A DNA stretch of 64,000 nt from Sphaerulina vaccinii (GCA_022570795.1 JAKUDP010000011.1:1178001-1242000), one strand, 5' to 3'; counted from the first letter of the stretch, positions 52,831 to 62,991 are shown. Translations and numbers: made by a program. The notes: a model not told the origin generated them from the sequence alone.

Positions 52831-54663
52831 ATGAACACGACACGAGCAGCTCGCAGCTTCAAGCTCTCACAACAACCTCAGATTTCGATTCAGCAGCGAG
52901 CGCATATCTCGCGATACACATTGCCAGTGTTCAAGAATGAACCGGTCGTAAGTAACGATCATGGTGGCAAGCAGTGAGCGTGGGAGCTGACCAGAGAATT
53001 GCAGAAATCTTTCGCAAAGGGATCGCCCGAACGAGAAGATCTCACACGTACACTCCAGCAGATGAAGCAGAAACTACCACAGAAGATACCTATCACCATA
53101 TCCGGCAAAGTGGTAGGTAGTCTCGCTCGAGGAGATACTGACGCTTACAAAGTGCTTACCTTAAAATCTACTGTCCAGATCAATTCCACAACGAAAGCCA
53201 CACAATTAAACCCTTGCCAACATTCTGAAACCGTGGCCGAGTATGCCACAGCATCCGAAGCCGACACAAACGCCGCAATCGATGCCGCCCTCGCAGCGAA
53301 ACCAGCATGGGAAGCTCTCCCATTCGAAGACCGAGCAGCAGTTTTCCTGCGAGCCGCCGAATTGATATCCGGAAAGTATCGTAGCGAGATCCTAGCAGCC
53401 ACCATGTTGGGACAGGGAAAGAATATCCGACAAGCAGAAGTCGATGCCTCGACTGAGACCTGCGACTTCTTGAGACAGTATGTGAAAGAGACAGAGAGGT
53501 TGTTCGAGGAACAGCCACCTATCAATCTAGATGGAACCTGGAATCGCAATGAATTTCGACCATTGGAGGGGTTCGTGTATGCGATTACTCCGTTCAACTT
53601 CACAGCATTGGCTGCTACGATGATTGGGCCTCCGGCGTTGTTGGGCAACGTCGTGGTATGGAAACCTTCAGATAGTGCGTTGCATGCTAGCTGGGTTCTG
53701 TATCAGATTCTGCTGGAAGCTGGGCTGCCGAAGGATGTCATACAGTTCTTGCCGGGCAACCCAGAGTTGATTACGGATACGGTGTTGAAGAGGAAGGAAT
53801 TTGCAGCGCTGGCGTTCATCGGGTCTACGGCTGTGTTCAAGGAGTTGCAGGGTAAGGTCGGTGAAGCCACGAAGGCTGGACATCTGAACTCATATCCACG
53901 TATGGTCGGAGAGACTGGAGGCAAGAACTTCCATCTGGTAACAGAGAGTGCGGATGTTAAGAGTGCTGCGCTCAACACATTGCGGGCGGCGTTTGAGTAC
54001 CAGGGACAGAAGTGCTCGGCTTGCTCGCGGGTATACGTTGCGGAGTCGGTCTGGCCAGAGTTCAGGAAGCACATCCAGGAGGAGACTGCGAAGCTGAAAG
54101 TCGGCCCACCAGAGGACTACAGCGCATTCGTCAATGCTGTCATCCACGAACGCTCCTTCGATAAGCTCAATGAGGTGATCGAATTGGCCAAGTCGGACCC
54201 AGAGCTGGAATTGATTGCAGGAGGCAAGACTGACAAGTCTGCTGGCTTCTACATCCACCCAACCATATACCAGACGACGAATCCCAGGCACGACATCATG
54301 TCCCGCGAGCTGTTCGGACCTCTCTTTGGCGTGTATGTGTATAAGGACGCTGAGTTGGACGATACACTGAAGCTCATCGATACCACTTCTCGGTATGCGT
54401 TGACCGGCGCTGTCTTTGCCCACGATCCGGTCGTGTCGCGGAAAGCTCAAGATGCGCTGAAGCATGCGGCTGGAAACTTCTACCTCAATACCAAATGCAC
54501 TGGATCCGTAGTCGGACAGCAGCCATTTGGTGGTAGTAGAGACAGTGGTACGAACGACAAGTCGGGCACGATGGGAATGCTGTACAGGTATACCAGTATA
54601 AGGACCATCAAGGAGGAGTTCGCGCCGCTGGAGGAGGTGCAGTATCCTTCGAATGAGGTGTAG
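52831..54663 (+). CDS. put2: delta-1-pyrroline-5-carboxylate dehydrogenase
   Basis: 569 aa in three exons (52831-52947, 53005-53112, 53179-54663). The first intron is 57 bp; the second, 66 bp (53113-53178), is a multiple of three and open, so the frame alone does not reveal it; the sequence either side of it fits the family (SGKV joined to INSTTKATQLNP). N-terminus MNTTRAARSFKLSQQPQISI is a mitochondrial presequence. ALDH superfamily landmarks: PFNFTALAATMIGPPALLGN, GNVVVWKPSDSALHA, catalytic Glu in GETGGKNFHLV, catalytic Cys in GQKCSACSR, and ELFGPLFGVYVY. Converts P5C, via glutamate semialdehyde, to glutamate. Same strand as proline dehydrogenase. Confidence 0.94.
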
Positions 54664-55158
54664 ATCGGTAGTCCTTGACAATCAATGCATTCAGTGTGAG
54701 CAAGGTTCAGTCGTCGCTCAGTGGATCTAATGAGTCCATACTCTTTCCTCAAGTGTGGTCGTGATCGTGGTAGTCACCTTGTTGAGGAGATCGTTGCAAA
54801 ATCGAAGACGCGTCGAGTTCAAGCCAAAAGTCGGTGCCTCCGATATCGCTCTATCAATGCTGCAACTGCAACTCTTCTCCAACAACATCAGACAGACATC
54901 AACTGCCGACATTCATCATCAATGTCAGAGTCGCACTCGAGCATGGCTGACCTGGCATATCATCACCAGGAAGATGTCCATGGCAAGGCTGACATGCGTT
55001 CGACTTCGGTCGATCTGATGCCGCCAGCTGGTGAAGGTTGTTGAGCATACTACGAAGTCTTCATAGAGACTGTTCGGTATTCGTGGCCGTACTCTATGAA
55101 GAGGCGTGGTCTATAGCTAACTTACCTTGAACTGATGTAACAGAGCACATCGACGACC
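54664..55158. other. intergenic
   Basis: No gene recognised; open frames of up to 107 codons lack features. Confidence 0.35.
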
Positions 55159-56155
55159 ATGCCAGCACCGGAGGACACCATAGCCTTCATTGGTATGAGT
55201 ATGCTGCTGAGAGCGCGATGTGTACTGACTGTGTCTAGGCCTAGGAGTGATGGGCTTCCCAATGGCCATGAACCTAAGGAAGAAGATCGGACAAGACAAA
55301 GGCATGGTCATCTGGGACACAGCAACGGCACCCCTCGAGCGCTTCCAAGCAGAAAGCGAAGACTTGGGCCCAGTTCACATAAGGGCAAACGGAGCCGAAG
55401 CATACAAAGCGGCAGACACTATAATCACGATGCTCCCTTCAGCAGAAGCAATGTCGGCAGTCTACGCCTCCATCTTCAGCGCCGCATCACGAAGTCCTTC
55501 TGCGAAGAAACTCATCATCGAATGTGGCACAGTCGCACAATCCACGATATGGTCCACAGCAGAACAAGCGAAGCAATACCCCGGCATTACCTTCTGCGAC
55601 GCACCAGTCTCCGGCGGACCCATGGGCAGCGAAGCTGGAACACTCTCCTTGATGGTCGGCTGCGATGAAAAGGACTTCCCAGCTATCAAAAAGCTGCTCT
55701 CGCACGTTGGAAAACCACACTCAATAGTGCATTGTGGTCCTGTCGGCTCTGGCACGGCGTTCAAGCTCATAAACAATTACATCTCTCTGACTTCCGTCGT
55801 CGCAGTATCCGAAGCTCTGAACATCGCGTCCAAGATGGACGGCATAGATATGCGTAAACTGGTTGATGTCATCAATTCAAGCTCTGGACAATGCTGGGTC
55901 ACATCAACGAACAATCCTGTACCAGGCATTCATCCGAACAATGCAGCGAGTAACGGATATGTTGGAGGGTTTCGTTTGGACCTGGCTGAGAAGGTTATGG
56001 GTTTGGGAACGGAATTAGCGGAGATGGTTGGTGCTCCATCGTACATGGGCAAGAAGGCAGTGGAGGTGTACCATCAAGTCGGTGAAGATAAGGCATGCGT
56101 TGGGAAAGATGCTAGGATAGTGTACAAATGGTTGGAGGAGAAAAGTGGGACATAG
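55159..56155 (+). CDS. 3-hydroxyisobutyrate dehydrogenase-like oxidoreductase
   Basis: 316 aa in two exons (55159-55192, 55239-56155), 46-bp intron in phase 1. Rossmann motif G-L-G-V-M-G at about 12-17 sits right across the splice junction; FCDAPVSGGPMGSEAGTLSL is the signature that follows the catalytic region in the beta-hydroxyacid dehydrogenase family, and GSGTAFKLINNYISL contains the catalytic Lys. C-terminus ends EEKSGT. Likely reduces or oxidises a 2- or 3-hydroxy acid with NAD(P); substrate unknown. Closest annotation is HIBADH (valine catabolism). Adjacent to proline genes, so amino-acid catabolism is plausible, not proven. Confidence 0.9.
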
Positions 56156-56552
56156 GTGCGAGCGTCTCGTAAAGGTTGGTGCTCATGATTCTTGCAGCAT
56201 CGGGATAGATCTGAGCTCAGTCATCAGGGATGGCATGAACCTCTGCCACGTTTCTACGTGAGACCTTCTCACACAGAGTTTGGTCCCGATGAGTTTTCCA
56301 CGACTATGGCAGGGAGAGTCCAAAGAGGTAATCGCACACCTCGACCAGTCTCGCTTTCCATTATGAGCTACGCTCTATGCCCTCACGCCTCCCGACGTAT
56401 CGGAATGGTACTCGAAACGATCATCAGAGAAGGACGTTACTCGGCCAATGCTATTCTATCTCACGTGCTCGATAAACTCGATGTTCTCGACAATCTAAAA
56501 TTTGGCATCTGGCCCCAACGATAGCTCCATATGGTTTCAAAATGATGCTTAC
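56156..56552. other. intergenic
   Basis: No gene recognised; a 110-codon frame (56192-56524) lacks features. It leads into array G. Confidence 0.35.
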
Positions 56553-56728
56553 TCAACAATCGCTATGGTCTAGTGGTAAGTTCAGTAAGTCGCTCATCAA
56601 AATTGAGTGCTTGAGACAATAAGTGATGGGATTGCCCTGAGCAAAATAAGCTGTCTGCTCACGATCTTCCTCTGCCTCAGTATTGGGCTTGATCGGTTGT
56701 TTTGTTTTGCTCTTGGGTCTTTCTTTTC
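56553..56728 (+). ncRNA. array G unit 1
   Basis: CAACAATCGCTATGG at 56553; TGGTCTAGTGG; AGTAAGTCGC; GATCGGTTGTTTTG at 56692 and TTTTGC after it; CATATGG upstream at 56528. Confidence 0.8.
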
Positions 56729-56861
56729 GTGGTGGGCATATATATGCTAAGACTTGAACAGATCCTTGATCATCTCTCTTCCAAGTGTTATCGTGCCCTT
56801 TCCTCGTATGGCACGAAGCCATCAGTGAGGGTTGACATACACTCTGCAATCGCCCCTTCTT

Positions 56862-57040
56862 CAACAGTCGTCCTTGGTCTAGTGGCAGGACAGTAAGTCA
56901 TTATCCTTTGATGATGCTTGAACAAGGCCTGAATGACAGTCTATGAAGCAGAGACCAAAACGGCGTCTCTGTAGTAGGCCTGTTCTTCGGATACGCAGAT
57001 CAGAAAACGATTGTTTTGCCATCCGATCAAATCTTTTGCT
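56862..57040 (+). ncRNA. array G unit 2
   Basis: ACATACAC at 56835; CAACAGTCGTCC at 56862; TGGTCTAGTGG; GTAAGTC; CAGAGAC..GTCTCTG hairpin; ACGATTGTTTTGCC at 57007; CTTTTGC at 57033. No earlier TTTT. Confidence 0.87.
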
Positions 57041-57094
57041 TACGCAATGCCAGGCGAAAGCAGCATATACATGTGGTCCCAACTGCCAGATATT

Positions 57095-57155
57095 CAACAG
57101 TCGTCCTTGGTCTAGTGGCAAGACAGTATGTCGTCGGTATAGCTGATGCTTGTTA
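57095..57155 (+). ncRNA. array G unit 3, 3' part missing
   Basis: CATATAC at 57064; CAACAGTCGTCC at 57095; TGGTCTAGTGG; GTATGTCG; CGTCGGT-ATA-GCTGATG at about 57130-57148. No GCGATTGTTTTGC follows; HET-like coding starts instead. Confidence 0.78.
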
Positions 57156-57740
57156 CTGCACCCGAGAAGTTCGTTCACGAGGGTCAGGTTGTTGACGATA
57201 CTGCGAAACCCATGCTTACTGCAGTGTCTGAACTCGCCCTGGCCTATGCTCACCAAATCTTGGTCGGCAGGGCTATGATATGGTGTGCAGACCAAACCTA
57301 TGCCATCGGCCCAGCAGCAGCAGCTCCGGGCGACATCATTGCAGTCCTGCTGGGCTGTGGACTGCCCGTGCTGCTTCGACCACTTCAACACGGTAGATTT
57401 CAATTGATAGGCCATGCTAATTGTGCAGGCATTATGGCAGGAGAGGCTCTCCTTGGTAGCTTGCCAGTGCACGTTGAAGCAGTGAGGGCACATGACGCAA
57501 ATCGAGGTTGATTTCAACGCCTTCCGCAATAAGACTACAGCCGAAGTACAGTGGACCGATCCTCGACTGTCTGAGCTTCCAATAAAGTGGGAATTGGTCT
57601 TGCGAGATGGCGGCCGCAGTCCACCACGTTATAGCAACTCGGTCACTGGCGAAGCGCGAGGCTCTTGGGAAGATCCACGTTGTGATGTTGCTGCACTGAA
57701 GGATCGCGGTGTCAAGATCGAAGCCTTCACCATTATGTAG
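57156..57740 (+). pseudogene. C-terminal fragment of a heterokaryon-incompatibility (HET) protein
   Basis: Frame 57156-57511 reads FVHEGQVVDDTAKPMLTA..., then MIWCADQTYAIGPAAAAPGD, IIAVLLGCGLPVLLRPLQ and FQLIGHANCAGIMAGEALLG: the block typical of HET proteins after their HET domain (GLGPxxxxPGDxVxxLxG, then LVGxxYVHGIMDGEA). A second frame from about 57492 (DPRLSELPIKWELVLRDGGR... SWEDPRCDVAALKDRGVKIE) matches the WxDPRL tail of the same family. The two frames do not join without an intron or frameshift, and the N-terminal HET domain is missing. The fragment begins at the break of ncRNA unit G3. HET proteins control non-self recognition in fungi; this copy looks dead. Confidence 0.75.
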
Positions 57741-57952
57741 CTTCGAGTGTTTCTTGACGGGAAGGATACTTCGTCCGATGCTACAGCGTCTCCGCGCATC
57801 GGGATTGTAGGCTATTTTCCAGCAGGCACTACAAACCATGCCAACCTATTCATGTCGCGATCGTTATTGGCCGCAAGCCCTGATTTTAGAGAGAAGCGAG
57901 CTAGTGCAACCAGCTCCCATGCGCGAAGACGCTGTAAGATCCAGATACATAC

Positions 57953-59695
57953 TCAATCATCTGCCTGGCTGACCTCTTCATACCTGTCTCCGAGAGCGAA
58001 CGCAGCTCCAGGCTCCGCGGCATCTCGTCGCAAGATGTGCTTCTGCACATTATACTTCGCGAAAACTCTCGTAGATATCGAGAAAACTTCGTCCAATCCT
58101 TCGAGAGTCTGTCGCTTCGTCTCCGGCACGAACAGGAATACCAAGACCCAAGCCACAATATTCAGCACAGCATACAACACAAAGCTGCCTTGAGTCCCTA
58201 GCTTAGCCAGCAGATACGGGAAAGTCAACGATAAGATGGCTGCGAAGACGTTCGTGACAGCCACTGCGCTACTAGTCCCTAGCTCACGGTGGCTGAGTGG
58301 GAACACTTCAGCTGAATAAGCCATTGGTACCGGACCCATGCCAGGACTGTATAGGAGGCAAAAGAGGAAGATCATAGATGTCGTGAGCCCGAAGCTCATC
58401 TTGGGATCTGTGATAGAGAAGCTGAAGCCGGTGATCGCCATTGCTAATGCCATGGGTGGGAGAGTGTACAGCACCAAAGATCTTCGACCAAAAGAGTCCA
58501 TTGTCCAGATTGCTGGTAGCGCTCCGAGGAAGTTGCAAAGGCCGAAGATTGTCGACGCGAGTTCGGCGTAGTAGTTCGAGAAGTTGGCTTGTACGAAGAT
58601 TGTCGCGCTGTAGAAACTGATGATGTTGATGCCACAAAGCTGTTGTGATACCATAACAGTATAAGCTGCCAGTGTTGCTCGGCGGATCCTTGGAATCGTA
58701 TAGAGTTCGAGTAGTGTCTTGCCGAATGATCTCTGCTTCTTGACCTTCAATGTGCTTCTCTGCTGCTGATAAGCCAGAAGCAGCTCCCTCGCAGCCTCGA
58801 TCTTCGTGTTCCTGATCCGACATAGCGATTCAAAGGCCTTATCGTACTGTTCCCCATGCTTGACATACCAAGCCGGACTCTCCGGGCATAGCCAGATCAG
58901 CCCAAGCAAAGGCAGAGCAGGCGCAGCAGCAGCCAAAAGCATGACACGCCACCTCAAGTCCCCATAATGATCCGGATCCTGATCAACTAACATGTTCACT
59001 GCAAACCCAACAAACACTCCAAAAGCAGTGAACATCTGCCACGCCACTGCAAGTCCGCCTCTTATAGCCGCGGGCGCACATTCCGCTGCGAAAACACATA
59101 GCGAACTCGAGATCAAGCCCAGTCCAACACCCAGAAACAACCTACAAACCAGCAGCGCTTGCCACGAATGCGTCGCCGAGCCAGCAAGATTCATAGTAAA
59201 GCTCAACAGTGCGCCAACGAAAGTCGCTCCTCTCCTCCCAAGAAACGCGTTGACAGGAGCCACCAGCCAAGAACCAAGTAATCCATTACTCAGATAAATC
59301 CCACAATTGATAAACCCCACAATCAACGCATCTCGAGAACTGTCCGAGGCGATGTTGAAGACTTTAGGATAGTACAAATTCGCACCATTAATCCCGACTT
59401 GTGCCCAACCTTGACCCATAGCTCCGAGGGCTGTGACGCCGATAACGAGGTAGAGTAGGAGAGGTTGATGCCATTTGTTTCGAGATGCACTTATAGAAGA
59501 AAGTGAGGGGTCGGGGAGATGTATTGCAGCCAATTCGAACACGGAGGCTTCGTGTTCGAGATCATGTTGGTCTATGAAAGCGCGTAGATCCACATCTTGA
59601 GACGCGTTATTATTATTATCGAGAAGAGGCTGTGAGCTTGTGTTTGTGTCGAGGCGTTCGAGTCCTTCTTGTGATGGGTTAAGTGTTGTTGACAT
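57953..59695 (-). CDS. MFS sugar-type transporter
   Basis: Intronless, 580 aa, ATG at 59695. A hydrophilic N-terminal tail of about 75 aa precedes about 12 membrane helices. Family motifs: GRRGATFVGALL near helix 2-3, PESPAWYVKHGE after helix 6, QQLCGINIISFYSATIF in helix 7, FGRRSLVLYT, and PETKRQTLEGLDEVF after helix 12, i.e. the sugar porter (SP) family. Substrate is not deducible; quinate, inositol and hexose transporters share these features. Nearest neighbours are a short-chain dehydrogenase and the HET relic, not the proline cluster genes. C-terminal tail about 50 aa, charged. Confidence 0.92.
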   Translation of the reverse strand: MSTTLNPSQEGLERLDTNTSSQPLLDNNNNASQDVDLRAFIDQHDLEHEASVFELAAIHLPDPSLSSISASRNKWHQPLLLYLVIGVTALGAMGQGWAQVGINGANLYYPKVFNIASDSSRDALIVGFINCGIYLSNGLLGSWLVAPVNAFLGRRGATFVGALLSFTMNLAGSATHSWQALLVCRLFLGVGLGLISSSLCVFAAECAPAAIRGGLAVAWQMFTAFGVFVGFAVNMLVDQDPDHYGDLRWRVMLLAAAAPALPLLGLIWLCPESPAWYVKHGEQYDKAFESLCRIRNTKIEAARELLLAYQQQRSTLKVKKQRSFGKTLLELYTIPRIRRATLAAYTVMVSQQLCGINIISFYSATIFVQANFSNYYAELASTIFGLCNFLGALPAIWTMDSFGRRSLVLYTLPPMALAMAITGFSFSITDPKMSFGLTTSMIFLFCLLYSPGMGPVPMAYSAEVFPLSHRELGTSSAVAVTNVFAAILSLTFPYLLAKLGTQGSFVLYAVLNIVAWVLVFLFVPETKRQTLEGLDEVFSISTRVFAKYNVQKHILRRDAAEPGAAFALGDRYEEVSQADD

Positions 59696-60102
59696 TGTGA
59701 TTTTGGCTGCCCCGCGTGGAGGCTGGCATGATCACGATGGTGTTGAAGTTGAAAGGTGTAGGCAGAAGAAGGAAGTGTGCTGTTTGGCATTGGCTTTCGG
59801 CTCAGACCACCCCTTCTCGCGTGCGGCTGAGAATGTGAGACAAGGAGAACTTGAATTGACCATTCCATAGACGGAACCGTTTAGTATGTTCTATGGCATA
59901 GCTACTCGGGAATTGAAGCTCAGCCTCGACTACTGTCTCGCTGCTATATGCTTATATCTTGAATAACGCTATTTCTGCGAACTCATGCCGTTCGCGGCAT
60001 CGTAGCTGCAGTCCGACATGCTTTCCATCTTCCATTGCATATCAGAGACGTAGTCTGTCTTGATCATGTCTCGATCTTTTCTCTTTCCTTTGCCACAAGT
60101 CC
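59696..60102. other. intergenic
   Basis: Promoter region of the transporter gene; no gene recognised. Confidence 0.35.
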
Positions 60103-60999
60103 TCATGAAGGAACAGTATTCAGCACTCCACCATCAATAGCAACAATCTGCCCATTGATGTAATGATTCCTCGCGAACAGCAACACCAACATTCCCATCT
60201 CCTCGTCGCGTCCAGGTCTCATCATAGGCACATGTCCCGTCTCCTCGATCTTGCCCTCGGGAAACTCGGACTTCTGTCTGCTATCCGACTCCTTGGCCGT
60301 CATCTCTGAAGGAAAGTATCCAGGAGCGATACTGTTGACGCGGACTCCAGTCTTCTGGAACTCCGAACTCATGAGCTTGCTTAGATGGACTGTGGCGCCC
60401 TTGGCGGCGTTGTATGAGAAGTGGCCTTGGGCATCGCGCATCATGCCGGACATACTCGATATTGTGATGACTGATGCCGAGAACTTTTCGAACTTCCCAC
60501 CACCTTCCTTCTTCGTAGCAGCTTGCAGCAACGGCAAGAAAGCAACCGCGGTAAAGTAGACAGACGTAACATCTGTTTCGAAAGTCTGGTTCCAAACTTC
60601 AACACTCTCATTCTCCCACAACTTCTTAGCCATATCACTCGCATCCTCTTCTTTCGGCTCGGCCTTAGCACCACTGATTCCAGCATTACATATCAATAAA
60701 TTGATATAGCTTTCCTTTTCTTCGATTTGCTTTACAAGTTTGGAAAGGTCATCTTTCTTGGTAACATCGCATGGGCCGATGGGGATGATTTGGCCTCCGG
60801 TCTTTTCGAAATTGGAATGTTCTTTTGCTGCGTTTTCGAGGGCTTCCATTCTTCGGCCTGTGATGTAGACTTTTGCTCCATTGGCTGCTAGAGCTTGTGA
60901 GGCCATGAGACCGATTCCGGTCCCGCCGCCTGTCACGAGACAGACGTAGTCTTTGACTGAGAAGAGACGGTTGACGTCGAAGTGGTGGGTTTCCGCCAT
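60103..60999 (-). CDS. short-chain dehydrogenase/reductase
   Basis: Intronless, 298 aa from ATG at 60999 (MAETHHFDVNRLFSVKDYVC); the frame upstream is not supported. Classical SDR: TGGGTGIGLMA (cofactor loop) near residue 24, CDVTK, ICNAGIS, catalytic Ser in VITISSMSGM, YxxxK in SYNAAKGA, then VRVNSIAPGYFPSEM and GGVLNTVPS. Reduces or oxidises an unknown alcohol/ketone with NAD(P). An Arg in GRRMEAL after the second strand suggests NADPH. Similar to fungal RhlG-like or 3-oxoacyl-ACP reductase-type entries; substrate not inferable. Same strand as the transporter. Confidence 0.9.
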   Translation of the reverse strand: MAETHHFDVNRLFSVKDYVCLVTGGGTGIGLMASQALAANGAKVYITGRRMEALENAAKEHSNFEKTGGQIIPIGPCDVTKKDDLSKLVKQIEEKESYINLLICNAGISGAKAEPKEEDASDMAKKLWENESVEVWNQTFETDVTSVYFTAVAFLPLLQAATKKEGGGKFEKFSASVITISSMSGMMRDAQGHFSYNAAKGATVHLSKLMSSEFQKTGVRVNSIAPGYFPSEMTAKESDSRQKSEFPEGKIEETGHVPMMRPGRDEEMGMLVLLFARNHYINGQIVAIDGGVLNTVPS

Positions 61000-61674
61000 C
61001 TTGTTGTTTGTCTTGAATTCCTGTGGTCGCGGTGTTATTATTGTAAAGACGGCAAGTGAGCATGTGAGAATTAAATGTTTGTTCAACTGCTCTTGCCAGC
61101 TGTGACGTAAGCACCTCTGCTAAATGATCCTCTAGTGACGACTGCAGGAACGAAAATGACCTCGTCTCGTAACACAGAGCCTCATGATCCTGCTGCACAG
61201 TGAGGAAGAATCAAGTAAAAACAGTATTGTTGGGGGTATCTGATCGAGCAGTTGGGCTGGATACTTCTCTCGCGTAAAGGATGGCATCCTTCGCACCGCT
61301 TGTCCTCTCGTCTCTTCTTGCTTTCATTCTCTGCATATCTCAGCTATGCTGTCCGCTTCCAATATCACAAAAGGGATGTGCTGTCCTGCGCCCACCCTTT
61401 ATGGTGCTGCATCTCCATCAAGAGTGTGAGGGGATGAGGTTGGCTGCACCATTTGGCAGCTGATGTGTCTTCGAGCTTCCAGTAGCGATGCCTAGTCAAT
61501 CTGGTGTTGTAAGCCTCGGACCCTCAGCTCGCTGTCCGGTCCGGGGTGTGGGTGCTGAGTTCTTCTAGCAGGTTCAGCATCGTGCTCGCTAGCCACCTGG
61601 ACCTTGTGTTATTGACCTCAATGGGTCTGTCGTCAATCTGATTCTCCATCCTTGCTTCGTTTTCGGTCATTCCT
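61000..61674. other. intergenic
   Basis: No gene recognised; overlapping open frames shadow the neighbouring genes. Confidence 0.35.
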
Positions 61675-62991
61675 TCAATCTAGCTTCCAGTGCAGTCCAT
61701 CGTCTTGATCCTTTCCGAGGTACAGCTCAACCGCATACAGTGCCATCGTGCCCGCCAGGTTTGCCCATCGACTGATGTTGCCGCCTCCTTCGCCACCTTG
61801 ACTCGTCCACCATTCTCCAGGATGGTCTGCGGAAGCCGTTGCAAAGTGCTGCATGAGCAGACTCGTGTAGACAGCAATCAAGATGCTAGGGCTGTAGTAC
61901 GTGAGAAGTCCCATGATTCCATGTACACCTTCTGAGTCCTCAAAAGATGGGTCGTGTGCAAGTGCTCGAGCTCCAGATTCACGAACAGCTGGAATTATGC
62001 GAGCTGCTGCGTACAGGACCAGAAGCCGATAGATGAGCGAAATGATCACCGAAGGGGTGACGGTCTGTACAGCAGCAAGCATGAAGCCAAATGCGTTGTG
62101 GATGTTGGCTGGCAGTGTGGAAAGTGCTTGTGTGATTGTCGTGAAGCTAGCCATGAGGATCGGAGGGAGTGGAGGAAACTCGTTCACATCGTTCGGGAGA
62201 GGTGAGTCCGGTAGTGGGTGACTTGGCTGGTAATCTGTGAAGATTTGGTAGATGCACAGCGTGATGTACGCGAACAGCAAGCTGCTCTCCACAATGTTGC
62301 CGCGTCCACTTCCAATACCCCAGGCGCAGAGAAACACGGCGCAGGTGATGGCAATTCCAATCAGCACAGCATCCTGGCTGTCCAGTCCTGGGAAAGTTGA
62401 CATGCGCCAGATGAAGTAGCACGAGCTTGCTATGATGCTGCCCGAGGGGATTAAGAGTCCCAACATCCACCTGTCTCCTCCATCATCGTTGTTGACCAGG
62501 TACCGTGTGACTTGTCCTGCCGCTTGTATGACCAGCAGACTGCAGAAGCCCTCGACAAGCTGGAAGACTGGTGTAGAGTAGGTCAAGAGCTTGTCCCAGC
62601 TTCCAATAAAGGCATACTGAAGTAGTCCCTCTTTTCCAAACACCCAGTCCTTGAAGCTCGGGTTGTGATGCAGTGGCTTCGTCGCGTTGAAGAATGCGCG
62701 ACTCACCCAGCTGGCCTCTTCGCCGCTGTCCACACTAAACTTGTTCAAGCTCCAGATGAGCAGAGCTGCAATCATGAAGGGTTGTAACACTGCGAGGAAG
62801 TTCACTCCTGCCTTCCGCCATGTTGACTGATCTGGTGTCGCGAGTCGCAGAGTCGAGAGAATGAAGTAGTACGTAGCCAGGCTCAGGCTGAAGGCCAGTC
62901 CGCATGTTCGGCCGCCGACATCGAAGGCGAGTGGGATGGTGAAGACGATCGAGGCCAGGAAGAGCGAACTGCCAATGAATCGGAGAATCAT
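61675..62991 (-). CDS. ice2: ICE2-like ER membrane protein
   Basis: Intronless, 438 aa, ATG at 62991. About nine or ten membrane helices: MILRFIGSSLFLASIVFTIP, CGLAFSLSLATYYFILS, a loop with LATPDQSTWRKAGVNFLAVLQ, then IAALLIWSLN, FQLVEGFCSLLVIQAAGQVT, WMLGLLIPSGSIIASSC, AVLIGIAITCAVFLCAW, SLLFAYITLCIYQI, IISLIYRLLVLYAAARII and the family ending SPSILIAVYTSLLMQHF ... WANLAGTMALYAVELYLG. This matches ICE2 of yeast, which controls cortical ER inheritance and phospholipid synthesis via the Nem1-Spo7 phosphatase. Short soluble loop contains low-complexity SHPLPDSPLPNDVNEFPPLP. C-terminal tail short (KDQDDGLHWKLD). Confidence 0.88.
   Translation of the reverse strand: MILRFIGSSLFLASIVFTIPLAFDVGGRTCGLAFSLSLATYYFILSTLRLATPDQSTWRKAGVNFLAVLQPFMIAALLIWSLNKFSVDSGEEASWVSRAFFNATKPLHHNPSFKDWVFGKEGLLQYAFIGSWDKLLTYSTPVFQLVEGFCSLLVIQAAGQVTRYLVNNDDGGDRWMLGLLIPSGSIIASSCYFIWRMSTFPGLDSQDAVLIGIAITCAVFLCAWGIGSGRGNIVESSLLFAYITLCIYQIFTDYQPSHPLPDSPLPNDVNEFPPLPPILMASFTTITQALSTLPANIHNAFGFMLAAVQTVTPSVIISLIYRLLVLYAAARIIPAVRESGARALAHDPSFEDSEGVHGIMGLLTYYSPSILIAVYTSLLMQHFATASADHPGEWWTSQGGEGGGNISRWANLAGTMALYAVELYLGKDQDDGLHWKLD

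Larger units (their letters stand above)
56553..57155 (+). repeat. array G: two complete units and one truncated unit
   Basis: Three + strand starts at 56553, 56862 and 57095 of the array A subtype. The third has a normal 5' half but no 3' element and runs into HET-like coding sequence at about 57155-57180. Confidence 0.85.

Noticed and set aside
7808..57155. Genuine tRNA genes for the array units
   Set aside because: A D-arm-like element is present but there is no T-arm, box B, acceptor pairing or CCA-ready 3' end.
7808..57155. Box C/D snoRNAs
   Set aside because: TGATG occurs in hairpin 2, but no terminal stem with paired C and D boxes is seen.
57160..57185. GAAGTTCGTTCAC after unit G3, resembling box B
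   Set aside because: It is part of the HET-like coding frame and absent from complete units.
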